Notes under the pieces: model-generated
Told to the model about the DNA's origin: nothing
The model's input: the letters and a program-made list of their open reading frames with translations, nothing else
The model's database searches: none
Position numbers and translations under genes: made by a program
Source: Trinickia mobilis
GTDB taxonomy: Bacteria; Pseudomonadota; Gammaproteobacteria; Burkholderiales; Burkholderiaceae
Reading direction: 5' to 3'
Length of the DNA: 64,000 nt
Assembly (NCBI RefSeq): GCF_017315705.1
Contig: NZ_JAFLRF010000004.1
Coordinates: forward strand, 124,001 to 188,000
Shown: piece after piece, positions 26,974 to 35,764 of the stretch
Layout: each line of letters starts with the position of its first letter
How positions within the stretch are numbered: the first letter of the stretch is position 1

Positions 26974-29718
26974 CTATTCGGCGACGCATTGACGGGTCTC
27001 GAGCCCGCTCGCAAACGCTTCAAACCCGTCGATCGGCAACGGACGGCAGAAATAGTAGCCCTGGTAGGCATGGCATCCCGCGGCCGCGAGGAAGTCGCGC
27101 TGCGCCTCGGTCTCGACGCCCTCGGCGAGCACGCCCAAGCCCAGGCTCCGCGCGAGCGCGACGATGGTTCGGGCAATCGCCGCATCGTTCGGATCGACCA
27201 GCACGTCGCGCACGAACGAGCGGTCGATCTTCAACTGATCGAGCGGCAACAGCTTCAGATAGGAAAGCGACGAATAGCCGATGCCGAAGTCGTCGAGCGA
27301 AAACACGACGCCTTTCGCCTTGAGCGCGCCCATCTTCTCGGTGATGTCCTGCACGTTGTCGACGAGCACGCTTTCGGTCAGCTCCAGTGTGAGCCGGTCC
27401 GGCCTCGCGCCGGTTTGATCGAGGACGGCCAGCACCTTGTCGACGAAGCCGGGCTCGCGGAACTGCTGCGCGCTGACGTTGACGGCGATCGTGAGGCGCG
27501 CCATCTCCGGCCGCGCCGACCAGCGCGCGAGTTGAGCGCACGCGATCTCCAGCACGCGGTACCCGAGCGCGAGGATCAGCCCGGTCTCCTCCGCGAGCGC
27601 AATGAAATCGGAAGGCGGCACGATCCCGCGCTGCGGATGCTGCCAGCGCACGAGCGCTTCGACGCCCGTCACGCGATCGCCGTCGACTTGCGCCTGGTAG
27701 TGCAGCAGGAACTGATCCTCGTCGATCGCGTGGCGCAATGCCGCCTCCAGCGCGGCCCGCTCGACGACGACCGTCTGCATGTCCGGATCGAAGAAGCACA
27801 TCGCATTGCGCCCGCGCTCCTTCGACTTGTACATCGCGAGATCGGCCTGCTTCAGCAGCTCGTCCATCGACGCCTGGTGCCCCCGGAACACGGTCGCCCC
27901 GATGCTGGCCGTGGTGCGGTAGTCGATGTCGTCGAGCTGATACGGATTGCCGAGGGCCGCGATGATTTGCTCGCCGAGCGCTTCCGTCTGACGCGCAGCC
28001 TCCTGCCGGTTCTCGCTCAAGCTCCCGAGCACGACGACGAATTCGTCGCCGCCCACGCGCGCCACCGTATCGCTTTCGAGCACGCTCGCCGCGAGGCGCT
28101 GCGCCACTTGCTGCAGCAGCAAGTCGCCTTTGTCGTGGCCGAGCGTGTCGTTCAGCGTCTTGAAGTGATCGAGGTCGATGAAGAGCAGCGCACCGCACGC
28201 TTCGCTGCGCGCGCTCGACGTGATCGCCTGCTTCAGCCGGTCCATCAGCAGCGTGCGGTTGGGCAGGCGCGTCAGCGCATCGAAGAAGGCCAGCTCCTTG
28301 ATGCGCTCTTCCGCGATCTTGCGTTCGGTAATGTCGTGATGCGTGCCGACGAAATGACTGACGACGCCATCCTCTCCCGTCACCGCCGCAATCGTGAGCC
28401 ACTTCGGATAGATGTCGCCGTTCTTGCGACGGTCCCAGATCTCGCCCTGCCAACCGCCCTCGCGGCGAATCGTGTCCCACATCTCGCGGAAGAAAGCCGC
28501 TTTGTGGCGGCCCGAATTCAGGATGTGCGGCGTCTTGCCGACGATTTCATCGGCCGTGTAGCCCGTGCATTCGGTGAAGGCCGAATTCACGCGCAAGATC
28601 TTGCCGCCGGCGTCGGTGATCATCATCGCCTCCAGCGAGTTGAAGGCGACCGCGGCGATGCGCAGCTCGGCCTCGTGCTCGCGCAATTCGCGCGTCATCG
28701 CGGAAGCGAGCCGCATCGCGCGGCCGCGGCCGGTCACGAGCAGCCACGCGAGCAGTGCGAGCAAGAGGCTCAAGCCCGTGCCGGCGAGCGCGATCACCAT
28801 TTCGGCGTGGCGGCCGAAGCGGGCCTTGAAGTCGTCGCCTGCGTTCAGCGTCAGCGTCCAGTCGTGTCCGGCGACAACGAGGTACTCGCTGGCCGAGAGC
28901 GCGGGCGGCTGATGCGCCGCCGCGCGCGACGAGCGGTGCATCAGCGAAGCCAACGACGGTTCGACGCCGTCGTACACCGCCAGCGTGAGACCCGGCGGCT
29001 CCTCGCCGTACAGGCTCGCGATGATGTCGCGCATGTGGAACGATGCGTAGACCCAGCCGATCAGGTGCGCCCGGCGTTGAGCGACGGTGTCCTGCGGCTC
29101 GCCTTGCGCATAGATCGGCAGGTACATGATGAAGCCGGGATGCGCGTCGGTCTCCGAATCGACCGCGAGGCGCAGCTTGCCGGTGATCGCCGCCATGCCG
29201 GAATCGCGCGCCCTTTCCATCGCGTTGCGCCGCACCGGGTCCGCCCAGGTATCGAAGCCGATCCGCGTTCGATTGCGGCCGACATACGGCTCGCGCTGAA
29301 TGATGGGCGCGTAGTCGCCACGCGCGCCGCCGGGCTGAATCATGTAGTTCGTCACGCCTTGGCGGCGCATCTCGGCGACATGCGCCGCTTTCTGCGCAGC
29401 CGGCACCCACGCCACGATGCCGATCGCCTGGATGCCGGAGAAGGTCGGGTCGAGACCGAGCGTGCCGACATAGTCGCGAAAATGGCCGCGGTCCATCGTG
29501 CCGGTCGCGGAAAACAGACTCTGCACGCCGCGCAGCATCAGCTGATATGTCGCCATGCGCTGGTCGACCCGGCTCACTGCGTCGCCCAGTGCGAAATCGA
29601 ACTGGGACAGCGATTCGTGCCGCGCCGCTTGCCGTTCGTGATCCCACACGATCCAGGTCAGGCCGAGCGCGCCGGACAAGACCAGCAGTGGAATCAGGAA
29701 TTGACGTGCCCAGCTCAC
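26974..29718 (-). CDS. CHASE-PAS-GGDEF-EAL cyclic-di-GMP protein
   Basis: This 914-residue membrane protein probably makes and/or degrades cyclic-di-GMP. In order: membrane helix (about 5-25), periplasmic CHASE domain (about 45-290), second helix (about 308-330), PAS/PAC (about 350-465), GGDEF domain with intact GGDEF near 556-560, and EAL domain with EALVRWQHP and DDFGIGYSSLSYL. Both catalytic signatures look complete, so net activity cannot be predicted. The GTG at 29718 overlaps the stop of the upstream binding-protein gene (GTGA) and is preferred over the longer frame, which would run 37 codons into that gene. The overlap argues that the binding protein feeds its periplasmic domain. Confidence 0.9.
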   Translation of the reverse strand: MSWARQFLIPLLVLSGALGLTWIVWDHERQAARHESLSQFDFALGDAVSRVDQRMATYQLMLRGVQSLFSATGTMDRGHFRDYVGTLGLDPTFSGIQAIGIVAWVPAAQKAAHVAEMRRQGVTNYMIQPGGARGDYAPIIQREPYVGRNRTRIGFDTWADPVRRNAMERARDSGMAAITGKLRLAVDSETDAHPGFIMYLPIYAQGEPQDTVAQRRAHLIGWVYASFHMRDIIASLYGEEPPGLTLAVYDGVEPSLASLMHRSSRAAAHQPPALSASEYLVVAGHDWTLTLNAGDDFKARFGRHAEMVIALAGTGLSLLLALLAWLLVTGRGRAMRLASAMTRELREHEAELRIAAVAFNSLEAMMITDAGGKILRVNSAFTECTGYTADEIVGKTPHILNSGRHKAAFFREMWDTIRREGGWQGEIWDRRKNGDIYPKWLTIAAVTGEDGVVSHFVGTHHDITERKIAEERIKELAFFDALTRLPNRTLLMDRLKQAITSSARSEACGALLFIDLDHFKTLNDTLGHDKGDLLLQQVAQRLAASVLESDTVARVGGDEFVVVLGSLSENRQEAARQTEALGEQIIAALGNPYQLDDIDYRTTASIGATVFRGHQASMDELLKQADLAMYKSKERGRNAMCFFDPDMQTVVVERAALEAALRHAIDEDQFLLHYQAQVDGDRVTGVEALVRWQHPQRGIVPPSDFIALAEETGLILALGYRVLEIACAQLARWSARPEMARLTIAVNVSAQQFREPGFVDKVLAVLDQTGARPDRLTLELTESVLVDNVQDITEKMGALKAKGVVFSLDDFGIGYSSLSYLKLLPLDQLKIDRSFVRDVLVDPNDAAIARTIVALARSLGLGVLAEGVETEAQRDFLAAAGCHAYQGYYFCRPLPIDGFEAFASGLETRQCVAE

Positions 29719-30506
29719 GGCGGCAATTGAACGTCGACCATGGAATCGGCCAGGTCGGGTTTGAAATATTTGCGGAAGATACGGCGCACGGTGCCGTCGG
29801 CGCGCATCTGATTCACGAGATCGCGCCACTTCTGCTGCTCTTCTAGCGACAAGGCTTTCTTCGACATGATGAGCCCGTGCGGAATGGCGGGATCGTTGAA
29901 GTCGACGACCGTCGTGACATCGCGAATGCGCTTCTCATCGATCGCCGGGTAATCGAACGGCTCGATGATCATCCCCTGGATGCGGCGCAGGATCAGTGCT
30001 TCGTACAGGGGTTCCAGGCCGCCACCCTGGCTCACGCGGTTTTCGGCCGCGAGCTTGTCGACCAGTCGATTGGCCGAGTCGCTATAGCGAAAGCTGCGAA
30101 TGACGCCGAGTTCGAACTGGTCGTGGTGCTCGAAATCGGACATCGTGCGGATGCCGGAATCCTTGCGCACGAGCAGATAGTATTTGTCGCTGAAGTACCA
30201 CGCGAAAGACGCGTACTGATTGCGTTCGTCGTTGGCGATGCCCGACAAGCTGAAATCGAGCGCACCCGATTCGATCAGCTTCCAGATCCGCGCACGCGAC
30301 ATCAGGCTGACGTTGATCTTGCAGCCGCTGCGGCGGATCAGTTCGTCGGCGAAGTCTTTGTCGATGCCGGTGTCGCTGTCGACCGAATACAGCAGGCCGT
30401 GATCGTGCAGCGCCAACGTGTAGGGGCGCGAGCAATCGGGGCCGCCCGCGAATGCGCTGCAAGCGCCGAGCGCCAGCAGCAAGCCGGCAATACCGTGTCG
30501 AATCAC
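29715..30506 (-). CDS. Periplasmic solute-binding protein (SBP_bac_3 type)
   Basis: This 263-residue protein carries a signal peptide (IRHGIAGLLLALGACSAFAGG) and a type II binding fold of the amino-acid/opine class: YTLALHDHGLLYSVDSDTGIDKDFADELIRRSGC, then SGALDFSLSGIANDERNQYASFAWYF and HGLIMSKKALSLEEQQKW. The start is the GTG at 30506, preceded by GAGGGGGCACT; an in-frame ATG 16 codons earlier is less likely. No ABC permease or ATPase follows. Instead the gene overlaps by 4 bp a CHASE-GGDEF-EAL gene, so it probably acts as a periplasmic sensor subunit rather than a transporter component. The ligand is unknown. Confidence 0.87.
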   Translation of the reverse strand: MIRHGIAGLLLALGACSAFAGGPDCSRPYTLALHDHGLLYSVDSDTGIDKDFADELIRRSGCKINVSLMSRARIWKLIESGALDFSLSGIANDERNQYASFAWYFSDKYYLLVRKDSGIRTMSDFEHHDQFELGVIRSFRYSDSANRLVDKLAAENRVSQGGGLEPLYEALILRRIQGMIIEPFDYPAIDEKRIRDVTTVVDFNDPAIPHGLIMSKKALSLEEQQKWRDLVNQMRADGTVRRIFRKYFKPDLADSMVDVQLPP

Positions 30507-30714
30507 AGTGCCCCCTCGTGGAAAATCGAAAAGCTCCGTTCGCATTATCGGCAACGCCGTGCGGTTCTTGAGGGCGGGTTTGCACTACTTCGAGAACATT
30601 CCTTTGCCGTCGCGCGGCGAGGCTTGTTCATTCGGCGGCCGGTTGAGCCGGCGCGGAGCAGCGCCCTTCGACGACAAACCTTCCTCAGGCACGGATTGCC
30701 GCGCTCGACGAACC

Positions 30715-30960
30715 TCACGCAGACGCCGCTCGAGCCGCGACCATCCAGCAGGCCGCCGTAAAGCGAACTTCACCCCCGTGAACGTAGGGCTCAAAGGCCG
30801 CGCGGACCGTTTCGACCACCTGCTCGCGAGTCCGGTCATCCGCCTCTTGAAGCATCAGACCGACCGGACCGAGCCTGCTCAAGTATTGGAACAACGCAGC
30901 CTCCGGCATGGTGCAGGCGACATCGATCGGCCGGATGTCGACGCTACACTATACGAGTTC
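30715..30960 (-). pseudogene. SAM-dependent methyltransferase, C-terminal remnant
   Basis: The last ~80 codons of a class I methyltransferase remain: MPEAALFQYLSRLGPVGLML, REQVVETVRAAFEPYVHG and EVRFTAACWMVAARA at the end. In-frame codons continue upstream of the ATG at 30909, so that ATG is internal. The Rossmann core with the SAM site is missing. It is a separate gene from the methyltransferase remnant at 8.8-9.6 kb. Confidence 0.6.
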
Positions 30961-31432
30961 GAGTCGACTTGAGGTCAAGAGAACAAACAGCACGTGCAGA
31001 GCGCTTCGGCAAACAGCGGCTGACATTCGGCCTTCATTTTTCCAACAGTCAGAATATCGCTTACTCAATTTAAATTAATAAATATAACTAACTACACGGT
31101 GCAATTTGATGCCGGTAACTTGTACCATCGCTCGCCGATTTAATCGCGCTCTCCGTGTCGTGCCGATTGGGTTTTTGATTCGTATTTGGCGTAAACGCTT
31201 AATTGTCCCGATGCCGCATTTCATGCCGCTGTGCAGCAACAGAGAAAGCGCTCCGCGAACAGACTAGTCTATGGCGGCCGACTGGAAGATCGACGAATTT
31301 CCGCAGACAAAATAACGGCGACCAATCTTCCCAGGCAGATAGGTCAATTCAATTGGTATCGGGCACGGCAACACGATCTAATCGGCCTTTCGTAGGCACC
31401 GCTCCCATCTCGTTCAACCACAGGAGAGCATC
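30961..31432. other. AT-rich intergenic region
   Basis: About 470 bp with no supported gene. A strongly AT-rich tract lies at roughly 31055-31100 (TTTAAATTAATAAATATAAC). The region separates the methyltransferase remnant from the DUF3562 gene and would contain that gene's promoter; no clear palindromic operator was seen. Confidence 0.5.
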
Positions 31433-31627
31433 ATGACCCTGCCCCACATCGAAGGCGTCGCCAGGGCAATTGCCTCGGACACCCACGCCCCCTTCGAGGC
31501 CGTTGAAAAAATGTGCGAAGAGACGTGGACCCAATTCAGCGAAGGCGCGCGGATCATGGATTACCTGCCCGTCTTGGTCGCCAGGCGCGTTCGCGAGAGC
31601 TTGCGTAACAACACCAGTCAGACGTGA
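31433..31627 (+). CDS. DUF3562-type small protein
   Basis: This 64-residue soluble protein starts MTLPHIEGVARAIASDTHAPFEAVEKMCEETW-like (shown here in part: EGVARAIASDTHAP, then VARRVRESLRNN). The pattern matches the small DUF3562 family of Burkholderiales, whose function is unknown. The ATG has ACAGGAGAGCATC upstream, an ideal ribosome site, which with the family match makes it a real gene. It appears monocistronic and is followed by a hairpin with a T run. Confidence 0.75.
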   Translation: MTLPHIEGVARAIASDTHAPFEAVEKMCEETWTQFSEGARIMDYLPVLVARRVRESLRNNTSQT

Positions 31628-31706
31628 CCCGGTCGAACATGACTTCCCGTGCTATTCGATACCTGGGGCGCAAGGAAAATTGCAATGGGAATGAATTACG
31701 GCGCGC

Positions 31707-31730
31707 AAGCGCCAAGAAAGACGCGCTTTT
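31707..31730 (+). terminator. Hairpin with T run after the DUF3562 gene
   Basis: AAGCGC (31707-31712) and GCGCTT (31723-31728) flank a 10-nt loop and are followed by TT, giving TTTT overall. It lies between two convergent genes and suits the plus-strand transcript. Confidence 0.5.
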
Positions 31731-31756
31731 AAACAGGCTCGACCCTTAGGTGCCAG

Positions 31757-32512
31757 TCAGCTGATGAACGTCACCCTGCCGGTGTGCAACTCGTACATCG
31801 AGCCGACGATCTTGATCTGGCCTTTCCTCTCCAGGTCCGCGAGGACTTCGCTATTGCTGCGTATCTGGACGATGGCATGCCGTACGTTCGACCGCGCGAC
31901 CGCATCGACAAAGTCGGCATTCTTGCTCGTGCGCTCGCCCTCGTAGTCCGTTGCCTGGATCGCCGGCTTGATCGCTTCGAGCAGCCCCGTGAGATTTCCA
32001 AGCTGCACGTTGTCGATGGCGCCTTTGATTGCCCCGCAAGCGGTATGCCCCAACACCAGGATCACCTTCGCGCCCGCCACCGCGCAAGCGAACTCCATAC
32101 TGCCGAGCATGTCCTGATTGGCGACGTTTCCGGCTACCCGTGCATTGAAAGTGTCGCCGATGCCCATGTCGAAAATGACTTCAGCCGGCGCACGGGAGTC
32201 GATGCAGCCGAGCACGATGGCCGCCGGGTATTGGCCCGCCGCACTGGATCGCTTCTGCGCAAGGTAGTTTTGCTCCTTCATGTTCCCGGAGCGAAACCGC
32301 TCATTGCCTTTTTTCATCATTTCGACGACCTGGTCGGGCGTCAAGGCGTCCCTTTGCGCCTTGGTCAAGGCGGCCGCAACGGCCTCGGCCGGCCCAAATC
32401 CGATCCCGCTCAACAACGCCACGGTGCAAGCGCCCGTACCGCCTTTCAGCCACGCTCGCCGTCCGCTGTCCTTCGGGTGATCGGTCATGCAGCAATCTTT
32501 AGCCGAATCCAT
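31757..32512 (-). CDS. Exported beta-carbonic anhydrase
   Basis: This 251-residue enzyme interconverts CO2 and bicarbonate. Zinc ligands are C103 (GCIDSRAP, with the D105-R106 dyad), H156 and C159 (GHTACG). The N-terminus has a twin-arginine leader (GRRAWLKGGTGACTVALLSGIGFG), so a folded zinc enzyme would be exported to the periplasm by Tat. Most beta-class enzymes are cytosolic; exported ones occur in some proteobacteria. The ATG at 32512 has GGGAGGTTCTC upstream; a second ATG eight codons on would keep the RR motif. It lies 59 bp after the stop of the PQQ-propeller gene on the same strand and might be cotranscribed with it. Confidence 0.9.
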   Translation of the reverse strand: MDSAKDCCMTDHPKDSGRRAWLKGGTGACTVALLSGIGFGPAEAVAAALTKAQRDALTPDQVVEMMKKGNERFRSGNMKEQNYLAQKRSSAAGQYPAAIVLGCIDSRAPAEVIFDMGIGDTFNARVAGNVANQDMLGSMEFACAVAGAKVILVLGHTACGAIKGAIDNVQLGNLTGLLEAIKPAIQATDYEGERTSKNADFVDAVARSNVRHAIVQIRSNSEVLADLERKGQIKIVGSMYELHTGRVTFIS

Positions 32513-32571
32513 GAGAACCTCCCTCTCAAAGGATCGATACCGCGCGGCCCGCCAGCCCGCCACGGCGGCGG

Positions 32572-35199
32572 CTATGGGCTGCCGAGCAGCCCGAATACCG
32601 CCACCCCGGTCGTCGTGCCGACGTAAACCTTGCCGTTCGCGATCATCGGCGTGATGAACTTGTTGCCTGCGAACTGATCGCGCGCGCTGGCCGCCTGGTT
32701 GCTGTTGTACAGCTCGTGCGAGAGGTTCGTCGCATCGTACGCGAAGAGCGCCGCGATCGTGCCGTTTTGCACCGCCCACACGATTCCGTTCGACGTGCCG
32801 TTCGCCGAGATGCTCGGCGTCGCACCCGGCGAGCCGAAGCTCTCGGCCGACTGGCTGGTCGGTGCCGTCGCCACCTGCGCGTTGGTCACTGGAAACGCCT
32901 TGATCTTGTCGCCGATCGAGCCGAAGTAGATCGTGTTGTTGAAATACGCGGGCATGGCGAACTCCGGCCCGACGAGCTGTCCGTTGATCTGCTGATAGAT
33001 GTTGTTCGTGCTCGGATTGAACTTGCCCATCGAGTCGCGGTTGACGACATAGATAATCGAGTCCTTCCCCGCGCCGATCGCGAGATGGTGGACAGCCCCG
33101 CTCGAATCGGTGAGATCCGGCAGCACCAGCGCGCCGCCCGAGCCCAAATCTTCATCCGCTTGCGATTCGGCCGCCGTGTTCGACATGTTGAAGTAGTCGG
33201 AGACGGTCAGCCCGTTCGTCGTGCCGAGCTTCAGGAACGCGTTGCCGTAGTCGCCCAGCGATGGGAAGCCGCTCGCGGTGAGCGTCGTGTCGAAGGTGCC
33301 GTTCGCGTCGAGGAAGTAGATCGATTGGCCGTCCGACGCCATCCCCGCACCGCTCATCCAGATCGCGCCGCCGTTGCCGTTCGGCGTGAGGTTCAGCACG
33401 CTCGTCTGCTGCAGCGTGGTGGCGCTGTAAGCGATCACCCAGCCGTTATACGGCTCGTTGTCGCAGTGCGACGTCCAGCCCGTGTAGATGATGCCGTTCA
33501 GCTCCAGGAGCGACTGGCGCTCCGCGTATTGCTGCGGGTTGAACGTGAGGACGCCGCCCGAGCTGTTCGGCCCGCCGCCGGGATACGTCGCGCTGATCGA
33601 AATCGGACCGCCGAACAGCTCGGCGCCGGTCGTGATGTCGAGCGCGTGGATGCGCTGGTGATAGGCGCCCGACGAGTCCTTCGACATCGCGACGACATAG
33701 ATCGCACCGTTCGGCCCTTTCGAGCGGTCGATGACGGGCGTCGAGGTAATGCCGATCATCGGCGTGATCTGCAAGCACCCGAGGTTGTCGCCCGCCGTCT
33801 CGTTCGTGCCGAGCGTCGAGACTTGCCAGAGCGCGGTGCCGGAGTCGGCATCGAACGCATAGACGCTCGCGTTTTCGGTCGCGACGTAGAGCACGTTGTG
33901 CTTGCTGCCCCCGATCGTCACCTGCGACAGATACAACGGCTCGGCGTCGACCTTGCCGTCGGTGGTATCGAAGCCGATCTTGCCGAACGTCGTCGAATTG
34001 ACATTGGCGGACGAGAGGATCGTTTCGGCGAGCTGCTGCCCGGTGCGCCCGATGTCGTTGTGATAGGTCGCAACGTCGACGGTCGACGTGGGCGGCGAGC
34101 CGGACGAGCTCGATGGACCGGACGAGCCAGAGGAGCCTGAGGAACCCGAACTCGAACCCGAGCTTCCACCCGTCGAAGCTGACGACGAAGACGGAATCCA
34201 GCAGGCCTTCGTCACGCCGAAGTCCGGGTCCGTTCCGAACGAAGCGTTGTTGCACGTCACGCCGTTGGCAAAGGACTTGGTGACGTTGTTGGCCGTCGTG
34301 CTGCCGCCGTAGAGGACCGTCATGGTCCCGGTGAATGAGCAAACGGCATTCTCCGTGGCGCACTGCGTCCAGCTTCCCGACGCGGACGACGAGCCGGAGG
34401 AACCGGAAGAGCCCGTTGAACCCGACGAGCCCGTCGAACCCGTCGAACCCGTCGAGCCCGTCGAGCCCGTCGAACCCGAGGAACCCGTCGAACCGGACGA
34501 GCCCGTTGAACCGGAGCTTCCCCCCGTCGATGCTGACGACGACGACGGAATCCAGCAGGCCTTCGTCGCGCCGAAGTCCGGGTCCGTTCCGAACGAAGCG
34601 TTGTTGCACGCCACGCCGTTGGTAAAGGTCTTCGTGATGTTGTTGGCCGTCGTGCTGCCGCCGTAAAGAACCGTCATGGCCCCGGAGAACGCGCAAAAGC
34701 CATTTTCCGTGGCGCACTGCGTCCAACCGCCTGACGTGGACGATCCGGAGGAACCGGACGAGCCGGAGGAGCCGGAGGACCCCGATGAGCCCGTCGAACC
34801 GGACGAGCCCGATGAACCGGAGGACGACCCAGACGAAGTGGCGCCATACCAGCAGCTCTTCGAGTATCCGAATGCAGGGTCGGTCTGCGACACCTTGCCG
34901 TTGACGCAACTCACGCCGTTCGTGAACGGCCCGTTGATGTCGTACATCAACGACGGGGAGGTCGTGCCGAATACGACGTTCGCCGTGCCGGTGAACGAGC
35001 AAAACTGCCCTTCCGTCGCGCAAAGCGTATAGGCGACGCCGCTGATGGTCAGCGTGCTTTGCGCGTGCCCGCCGATCGGAACGACGCTCAACAAGGCGCA
35101 CGCGAGAAAGGCGAGGCGCATGAGCATCGCTTTAGGCACGCTGTCGGGCTGCGCAATTGTCGGCTGCAAACGGGAGGAGGAAACGGAATTCTTGCGCAT
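32572..35199 (-). CDS. Secreted modular protein: three four-Cys modules, Ser/Gly linkers, PQQ-like beta-propeller
   Basis: This 875-residue exported protein has a signal peptide (core LMRLAFLACALLSVV, cleavage near HAQS). Three modules of about 62 residues follow (about 57-118, 158-219, 276-337), each with four cysteines in the pattern CATExxxCxF...GVxCxN...FG...KxCW. They are separated by linkers of almost pure Ser/Gly/Thr (119-157, 220-275, 338-372). Residues from about 374 to the end form a PQQ-type beta-propeller (VDVATYHNDIGRTGQQ, NVLYVATENASVYAFDADSG). I infer that the Cys modules are disulphide-bonded binding domains presenting the propeller at the cell surface. Whether the propeller binds PQQ is not shown. 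An alternative start is the ATG at 35127. Confidence 0.8.
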   Translation of the reverse strand: MRKNSVSSSRLQPTIAQPDSVPKAMLMRLAFLACALLSVVPIGGHAQSTLTISGVAYTLCATEGQFCSFTGTANVVFGTTSPSLMYDINGPFTNGVSCVNGKVSQTDPAFGYSKSCWYGATSSGSSSGSSGSSGSTGSSGSSGSSGSSGSSGSSTSGGWTQCATENGFCAFSGAMTVLYGGSTTANNITKTFTNGVACNNASFGTDPDFGATKACWIPSSSSASTGGSSGSTGSSGSTGSSGSTGSTGSTGSTGSTGSSGSTGSSGSSGSSSASGSWTQCATENAVCSFTGTMTVLYGGSTTANNVTKSFANGVTCNNASFGTDPDFGVTKACWIPSSSSASTGGSSGSSSGSSGSSGSSGPSSSSGSPPTSTVDVATYHNDIGRTGQQLAETILSSANVNSTTFGKIGFDTTDGKVDAEPLYLSQVTIGGSKHNVLYVATENASVYAFDADSGTALWQVSTLGTNETAGDNLGCLQITPMIGITSTPVIDRSKGPNGAIYVVAMSKDSSGAYHQRIHALDITTGAELFGGPISISATYPGGGPNSSGGVLTFNPQQYAERQSLLELNGIIYTGWTSHCDNEPYNGWVIAYSATTLQQTSVLNLTPNGNGGAIWMSGAGMASDGQSIYFLDANGTFDTTLTASGFPSLGDYGNAFLKLGTTNGLTVSDYFNMSNTAAESQADEDLGSGGALVLPDLTDSSGAVHHLAIGAGKDSIIYVVNRDSMGKFNPSTNNIYQQINGQLVGPEFAMPAYFNNTIYFGSIGDKIKAFPVTNAQVATAPTSQSAESFGSPGATPSISANGTSNGIVWAVQNGTIAALFAYDATNLSHELYNSNQAASARDQFAGNKFITPMIANGKVYVGTTTGVAVFGLLGSP
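34084..34830. repeat. Ser/Gly linker repeats (9-bp periodic DNA) inside the PQQ-propeller gene
   Basis: Three linker blocks within this span consist of 9-bp units of the type GAACCCGTC on the plus strand, read as Ser-Gly-Ser/Thr on the minus strand. The middle block (about 34391-34521) is the longest and most uniform. Such tracts are prone to slippage in multiples of three codons, so linker length may vary between strains without breaking the frame. Confidence 0.7.
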
Positions 35200-35764
35200 C
35201 GCCGGGCCTCTTTTTCTTACCCCTTGCGGGGGAATCGAGCAAATGACGCGTTGCCAATCGACACCTCGGGTAATGGGTCATCCGGAATTACCCGTATCAC
35301 AGCCGGCCTGCTGGAAATCAAACGGACAAACTCATCCATCCGGTCGCAATCCAGCTCGACCGGAGAATCCAAGTCGCGCAGAAAATCTCACTTAAACGAA
35401 TGATGAACAGCGATGCGCACGAGCACGTGTGAGTGCTTCGCATGCCGCCAAAGAGCAGAACAATGGGCTTAACGTCTAGGCAACATTCGCTATTATCGGC
35501 AAGCTTGTCGGGGTATCCAAGGTGAAGTGTCAAATGAGCCTATTGATTGGCGGCTTTTCACCACATCCAAGCAGTTATCCGAAATGACTCGCACAAGGCT
35601 TTTATTTTCTTGGTCGATGTTAACGAAGGTCTTAGGTGGATCGTCGGACTAAGGTCTTATTGCTTCTGCCGGACCGCGTGACAAAATCAAACCAAGACTT
35701 CGGCTTGACGTGAGATCCTCATCGACCTCCAATCCGGAGCGAATGCGCAAACAACGGAACGGGT
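35200..35764. other. Divergent intergenic region between PQQ-propeller gene and nhaA
   Basis: About 565 bp with no supported gene; it must carry both promoters. A perfect 8-bp inverted repeat CGGGTAAT (35267-35274) / ATTACCCG (35287-35294) with a 12-nt loop lies 68-95 bp upstream of the propeller gene and is a candidate operator. Nothing else stands out. Confidence 0.5.

Noticed and set aside
26989-29730. 913-codon plus-strand open frame opposite the GGDEF-EAL gene
   Set aside because: Same antisense signature; the minus-strand protein has clear CHASE, PAS, GGDEF and EAL domains.
34391-34521. Short tandem repeats considered as a CRISPR-like array
   Set aside because: Units are 9 bp, contiguous, without spacers, and lie inside a coding region; no cas genes are present.
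34088-35032. Acidic repeat proteins rich in Pro-Glu-Glu/Asp on the plus strand
   Set aside because: They are the antisense reading of the Ser/Gly linkers in the PQQ-propeller protein; the minus-strand frame has a signal peptide and conserved Cys modules.
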